Positions 60,721 to 64,000 of a DNA stretch of 64,000 nucleotides are shown here, in pieces; the first letter of the stretch is position 1, and each line of letters begins with the position of its first letter. Both the position numbers and the translations under genes were made by a program. Location of the stretch: contig NZ_JAGGKI010000001.1 in assembly GCF_017873605.1 (NCBI RefSeq), positions 248,001-312,000 on the forward strand. Reading direction: 5' to 3'. This DNA is from Paenibacillus lactis. GTDB lineage: Bacteria > Bacillota > Bacilli > Paenibacillales > Paenibacillaceae. The notes under the pieces are model-generated. The model was not told where the DNA came from. It saw only the letters and a list, made by a program, of their open reading frames with translations, and did no database searches.

Positions 60721-62526
60721 TTATTGAACCGGACCCACCTCAGTCTCGATCAGCTTAAACTCTATCACATCCGCAATCCCGCGATTTGTGATGCGGATTT
60801 CCGGAATGACCGGGAGTGCGATGAGGGAGAAGGTCATGAACGGCGCGTTGATGAAGCAGCCAAGCTCCTTCCACGCATCCTCCAGCGCCGCCACTTCCTC
60901 GGCCACGACTTCCACCGGACGGTCAGCCAAAAGGCCGGCGATCGGCATAGCCACCTTCGCCAGCACCTTCCCGTCCCGGACGACGATCATGCCGCCGCCG
61001 CAAGCCGCCAGCTCATTGGCGGCAAATGCCATATCGTCCACATTCGTGCCCATCACCAGCAGGTTGTGGCTGTCATGGGCCACGGTCGAAGCGACCGCAC
61101 CCGACTTCAGACCGAAGCCGCTCGCGAACCCTAGCGAGATTTGGCCGGTTCCGCGGTGACGCTCGATACAGGCAAGCTGCACGACGTCCTGCTCCAGGTC
61201 CGGCCGGATGATACCGCCCTCCACCGGGAGAACCGCCGTCATTTTAGCTGTACGGGCACTGTTCTCAATGACGCGCACGACATTGACTTCCGTTCGCGCT
61301 GCCGAACCCGATTTGCTGCGGAGCAGGAAATCTTCCGGGGTGAGGGCCCGGGCTAGACGCACCGATTGATAAGCCTTCTCCGGGTATTGGTAGGACGGAA
61401 ACTCCACCACAAGGCGGCCGTTCTCCGCAACGACCTCGCCATCGGCAATGACGACCGATGGAACCATGCGCTTCAAATCGTCAATGAGCAGGATGTCCGC
61501 CGATTTTCCCGGGGAGATGCTGCCGAGGTCCAGCTCCATTCCGAAATAGCGAGCAACGTTGATCGTGCCCATTTGAATCGCGGTTACGGGGTCAACCCCT
61601 TCTTCCATCGCCCGCCGCACGATATGGTTCATATGGCCGAGCCGCACCAGCGTCTGCGGGTATACATCGTCGGTAATGAGCGACATGTTGTCCGTGCGCA
61701 CCTTATCCTCGGTCACCACTTTGATGACCTCCTTGATGTCCTGCCATGCCGAACCCTCGCGGATCATCAGATGCATCCCGAGCCTAACCTTCTCCAGCGC
61801 CTGCTCCCGTGTCACCGTCTCGTGGTCGGAGCTAACCCCTGTAGCCAAATAAGCCTGAAGCATTCGGTCATCCTCAGCCGGAAAATGTCCGGTTACCGTC
61901 TTGCCCGCACGCAGCGTTGCTTCAATCTCTCCGAGCATCGTCGGATCGCCGTTCACGACGCCTGGGAAGTTCATTACTTCACCGAGGCCTGCCGTGCCGG
62001 GCCAGGTCAGCCCCTCTTCGATATCGGATACGCCAAGCTGGGCGCCGCCATCCTCCAGATCGAATGTTGCGGGGACGCAGGAAGGAATGGTCGTGAATAC
62101 CTTCAGCGGCAGCTGCTGACCTTCCTCATGCATCCAGCGCACGCCTTCCATACCGAACACGTTGGCAATCTCGTGCGGATCCATATAGATACCGGTCGTT
62201 CCGCTTACGATGGCCGCCTTGGCAAATTCGGTCACCGTCAGCATCGTGGATTCGACGTGCATATGGCCATCAAGCAGTCCCGGCGTAATATACCGCCCTT
62301 TGCCATCAATCACTTTCGTGCCCTCGCCGATGGTATGATCCGCATTGCCGATATAGGCAATGCGCCCGGCTGCAACCGCCACGTCCATATTCGCTTGAAG
62401 CTCGCCCGTAAATACGTTGACCAGCGTGCCGTTCTTGATCACCAGCTCGGCTGGCGACTGCCCCAAAGCAACCTGTCCCAGCTGCCGGCTGACCTCGTAT
62501 CGTTTATGTCTTTTGCTTGAACTCAT
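60721..62526 (-). CDS. ade: adenine deaminase
   Basis: A 601-residue amidohydrolase that deaminates adenine to hypoxanthine for purine salvage. Motifs: VIDGKGRYITPGLLDGHMHVE (in parts) with the metal-binding HxH, FAKAAIVSGTTGIYMDPHEIANV, the Asp/His of SLITDDVYPQTLVRLGHMNHIV, and the C-terminal HDSHNLLVMGTNVDDM block typical of Ade. The ATG has GGGGAG 12 bases upstream. About 480 bases of leader carry a sigma-A promoter, a guanine-type aptamer and an intrinsic terminator, so transcription attenuation by purines is expected. It is the only gene of its transcript. Confidence 0.95.
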   Translation of the reverse strand: MSSSKRHKRYEVSRQLGQVALGQSPAELVIKNGTLVNVFTGELQANMDVAVAAGRIAYIGNADHTIGEGTKVIDGKGRYITPGLLDGHMHVESTMLTVTEFAKAAIVSGTTGIYMDPHEIANVFGMEGVRWMHEEGQQLPLKVFTTIPSCVPATFDLEDGGAQLGVSDIEEGLTWPGTAGLGEVMNFPGVVNGDPTMLGEIEATLRAGKTVTGHFPAEDDRMLQAYLATGVSSDHETVTREQALEKVRLGMHLMIREGSAWQDIKEVIKVVTEDKVRTDNMSLITDDVYPQTLVRLGHMNHIVRRAMEEGVDPVTAIQMGTINVARYFGMELDLGSISPGKSADILLIDDLKRMVPSVVIADGEVVAENGRLVVEFPSYQYPEKAYQSVRLARALTPEDFLLRSKSGSAARTEVNVVRVIENSARTAKMTAVLPVEGGIIRPDLEQDVVQLACIERHRGTGQISLGFASGFGLKSGAVASTVAHDSHNLLVMGTNVDDMAFAANELAACGGGMIVVRDGKVLAKVAMPIAGLLADRPVEVVAEEVAALEDAWKELGCFINAPFMTFSLIALPVIPEIRITNRGIADVIEFKLIETEVGPVQ

Positions 62527-62661
62527 GATGATTGCACGCTCCCCTTTTTTGCTGATTGGATATCTACGCAGTGAGTCTGATGATGCCCTTCATCGCAAAT
62601 TTTTCACGCATGGAGGGAGGGGCCCATGGTTTAGATCAATACGATCCCCCTGAGCTGCGGA

Positions 62662-62695
62662 ACGCAAAACAACCCGGACAGCGTACCTGCCCGGG
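62662..62695 (-). terminator. leader terminator before ade
   Basis: CCCGGGCAG-GTACG-CTGTCCGGG: nine pairs (one G-U) with a 5-base loop, then TTGTTTTG on the minus strand. It is 136 bases ahead of the ade start, where a riboswitch output would be expected. Confidence 0.75.
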
Positions 62696-62717
62696 ATGCC
62701 TAAAGATTGAATTCATC

Positions 62718-62884
62718 AAGATGAGAAAGTCCCTTGCTTATCTGCTGCGCTCGCGTAATATTGCCGCTGATTCCGGATTAGACCTTGCGCCGGTCCCACT
62801 CGGACGAATACGTGAAACGCCACGCGTACCGGGGTACCGCCATGCCTCGCGATTCCCCTTCAAAGCTCGGGCTGTCCTATTCTC
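62718..62884 (-). ncRNA. unexplained structured leader segment between aptamer and terminator
   Basis: The segment is closed by AAGATGAGAA (minus strand 62889-62880) and its perfect complement TTCTCATCTT (62727-62718). The first copy overlaps the 3' strand of the aptamer P1 helix, so the two pairings exclude one another. The interior of about 150 bases is GC-rich with at least one further hairpin (GTACC-CC-GGTAC). It does not match a riboswitch class I can name. A 21-codon frame (62843-62778) is also present. Confidence 0.45.
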
Positions 62885-62962
62885 ATCTTTTATGTAGTCA
62901 AGTCATTTACGGTAACCTGGTAGAGACGCCTGGGCCCTATTCCCCGGCATATACATCAAGAT
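62885..62962 (-). ncRNA. purine riboswitch aptamer, guanine type
   Basis: Minus strand. P1 is ATCTTgATGTA paired with TACATaAAAGAT. P2 is GCCGGG/CCCAGGC with loop GAATAGGG. J2/3 is GTCTCTACC, L3 contains CCGTAAATG, and J3/1 is TTGACTAC. The specificity base in GACTAC is C (62897), where guanine aptamers have C and adenine aptamers have U. It lies in the leader of ade, so guanine or hypoxanthine rather than adenine is the predicted ligand. Confidence 0.85.
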
Positions 62963-63011
62963 TTGCTGCTAAGACCTTTACCCTATTCAATTCTACTCAT
63001 TTGTTGTTAGA

Positions 63012-63039
63012 ATTATAATCCTCCTGTCCAAGAAGTCAA
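63012..63039 (-). promoter_or_regulatory. sigma-A promoter of the ade leader
   Basis: Minus strand TTGACT (63039-63034), 16 bases, TATAAT (63017-63012). Transcription would start near 63005, about 45 bases before the aptamer. Confidence 0.7.
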
Positions 63040-63137
63040 GTGACAGGAAGGAACCGGCCTCTTTAGGAAATACCAGGATGCCGCCAAAATCATGGCCGCA
63101 AGCCAGAAGCCTATGTATCGAATGAAGCACCCCTGTA

Positions 63138-64000
63138 TTACAGGCTGACTTCGGCTGGAGCCTTTGATACCTTTTTGGCGTACAGCATCATCAGCGGAAT
63201 GCTGACGGCAAACGCCCCCGCAACAAGCAGGAACGGAATGCGCGGATCGATGCCATAAGCCCAGCCTCCGATCACGCCGGAAGGCGTAATCACGATCAGG
63301 ATAAGCACCTGGAGCAGCGCGAATATTTTAGCCCGGTTATCGTCATCAATGGCATTCGCAACCGCCGTTTCAAGATACGGATAGGTCATCATCGTTCCAA
63401 CCGCCGCGATGATCGTGCTTACGCTGAGCACGACAAGGTCGCCCTCCGGGGCGATGACGAGAACGACGTTCGCAAGCACCGAAATGATGAATCCCCAGAC
63501 CATCGTCCGGTTCACTTTGGACTCACTGATCCGCGGCATGATCCATCTCATGAACATCAGCATGATGATGGAGGAGAATGCCGGAAAGACGGAAATCAAT
63601 CCGCTGCCGAGATGCAAATATTCCACCATAAAAATAGAGACATAGGTCGTCTTCACGGTCATCTGAAAGTTAAACAGAATATAAACGCCGAAGATGATCA
63701 GCAGGAGCGGGCTTTTCAGCATGCCCTTCATGACGGATATATAGTCGACCATGCCTTCGCGCAGGCTCATGGACTTTGTCTCCTTCATCTTGCGGTAGCC
63801 GATCTCCGTCTCCCGGGTCGCATAATGCCTGCCGATGAATTGAATCGTCATCAGGATACAGGCCAGCACGAACATGATCCGCACTCCAGGCACCAACGAG
63901 AAGTGATACACCAGCAATCCCCCGAGTGGGGCGAACAAGCCCCCTACTACGCTGATCAGCTGCAGCAGCGTAAACACATACGTCCGCTCCTTAGGGGCCG
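63138..64000 (-). CDS. MFS transporter, N-terminal part outside the window
   Basis: The C-terminal 287 or so residues of a major facilitator. The frame stays open through the right edge (reading ...APKERTYVFTLLQLISVV), so the start lies beyond 64000. About eight helices are visible, with a central cytoplasmic loop (RETEIGYRKMKETKSMSLREG) before the second six-helix half. The end YAKKVSKAPAEVSL is cytoplasmic. The substrate is unknown. The gene is upstream of the purine-regulated ade leader, but a separate promoter for ade lies between, so no functional link is implied. Confidence 0.85.
   Translation of the reverse strand, partial: APKERTYVFTLLQLISVVGGLFAPLGGLLVYHFSLVPGVRIMFVLACILMTIQFIGRHYATRETEIGYRKMKETKSMSLREGMVDYISVMKGMLKSPLLLIIFGVYILFNFQMTVKTTYVSIFMVEYLHLGSGLISVFPAFSSIIMLMFMRWIMPRISESKVNRTMVWGFIISVLANVVLVIAPEGDLVVLSVSTIIAAVGTMMTYPYLETAVANAIDDDNRAKIFALLQVLILIVITPSGVIGGWAYGIDPRIPFLLVAGAFAVSIPLMMLYAKKVSKAPAEVSL

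Noticed and set aside
62770..62830. A TGG-G-ACCGGCG stretch on the minus strand resembling the T-box GGTGG-N-ACCGCG motif
   Set aside because: No specifier stem, no adjacent aminoacyl or amino-acid gene, and the surrounding pairing does not form the T-box antiterminator; the match is probably chance.
1..64000. tRNA, rRNA, CRISPR arrays, prophage or complete IS elements
   Set aside because: I looked for clover-leaf ends, regular repeat-spacer arrays, transposase and phage structural motifs and saw none; only the short interspersed repeat family was found.

Overview
The window looks like a stretch of Paenibacillus chromosome, or that of a close endospore-forming Firmicute. I infer this from the moderately high GC content, strong AGGAGG-type ribosome binding sites with many GTG/TTG starts, a gerA-gerB-gerC germination operon, a PdaA-type cortex deacetylase, an LTA synthase, a cydABDC operon with Rex-type operators and a purine riboswitch. 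No rRNA, tRNA, CRISPR array, prophage or complete insertion sequence was seen. Genes are dense and mostly in short operons.

Layout. 0-8 kb: AarF/ABC1 kinase with a phasin-like partner, then an envelope-sensing unit (response regulator, histidine kinase, two PepSY proteins), ThuA and HemD. 8-19 kb: chemotaxis receptor, catalase KatA with a PerR-like repressor and a pseudo-receiver OmpR-type regulator, a D,D-carboxypeptidase next to a VanRS-like two-component pair, a membrane diguanylate cyclase and an aldo/keto reductase. 19-31 kb: ger operon, FAD/Rieske oxidoreductase, a small zincin-like protein, a heterodimeric ABC exporter with its MarR regulator, RsgA, and a 31-codon gene with its own promoter and terminator. 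31-40 kb: a RecB-nuclease/XPD-helicase fusion with a LexA-like box, PdaA, a Gfo/Idh oxidoreductase, a second catalase, and a LysR-CidA-CidB module interrupted by an interspersed repeat. 40-50 kb: LTA synthase, a CNNM/CBS transporter-like protein, an unusual EIIC-like membrane protein, and an hscC - J-protein - DUF1266 operon. 50-64 kb: fumarase, a frameshifted DUF2332 gene, cytochrome bd with its CydDC exporter, and adenine deaminase behind a guanine-type riboswitch leader. A truncated MFS transporter runs off the right edge.

Themes. Oxidative and respiratory homeostasis recurs (two catalases, PerR-like repressor, cytochrome bd/CydDC, Rieske protein), as does cell envelope and spore maintenance (D,D-carboxypeptidase, LTA synthase, PdaA, CidAB, Ger).

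The least explained items are: (i) the ade leader, where a guanine-type aptamer is followed by a roughly 150-nt region closed by a perfect 10-bp inverted repeat that competes with the aptamer P1 strand, and then by a terminator; (ii) the three-gene HscC chaperone operon, which matches the composition of the E. coli ybe/hscC cluster but has an HPE instead of HPD J-motif; (iii) a stand-alone EIIC-like protein with an unrecognised soluble N-terminal domain; and (iv) a 31-codon gene with a consensus promoter and its own terminator.
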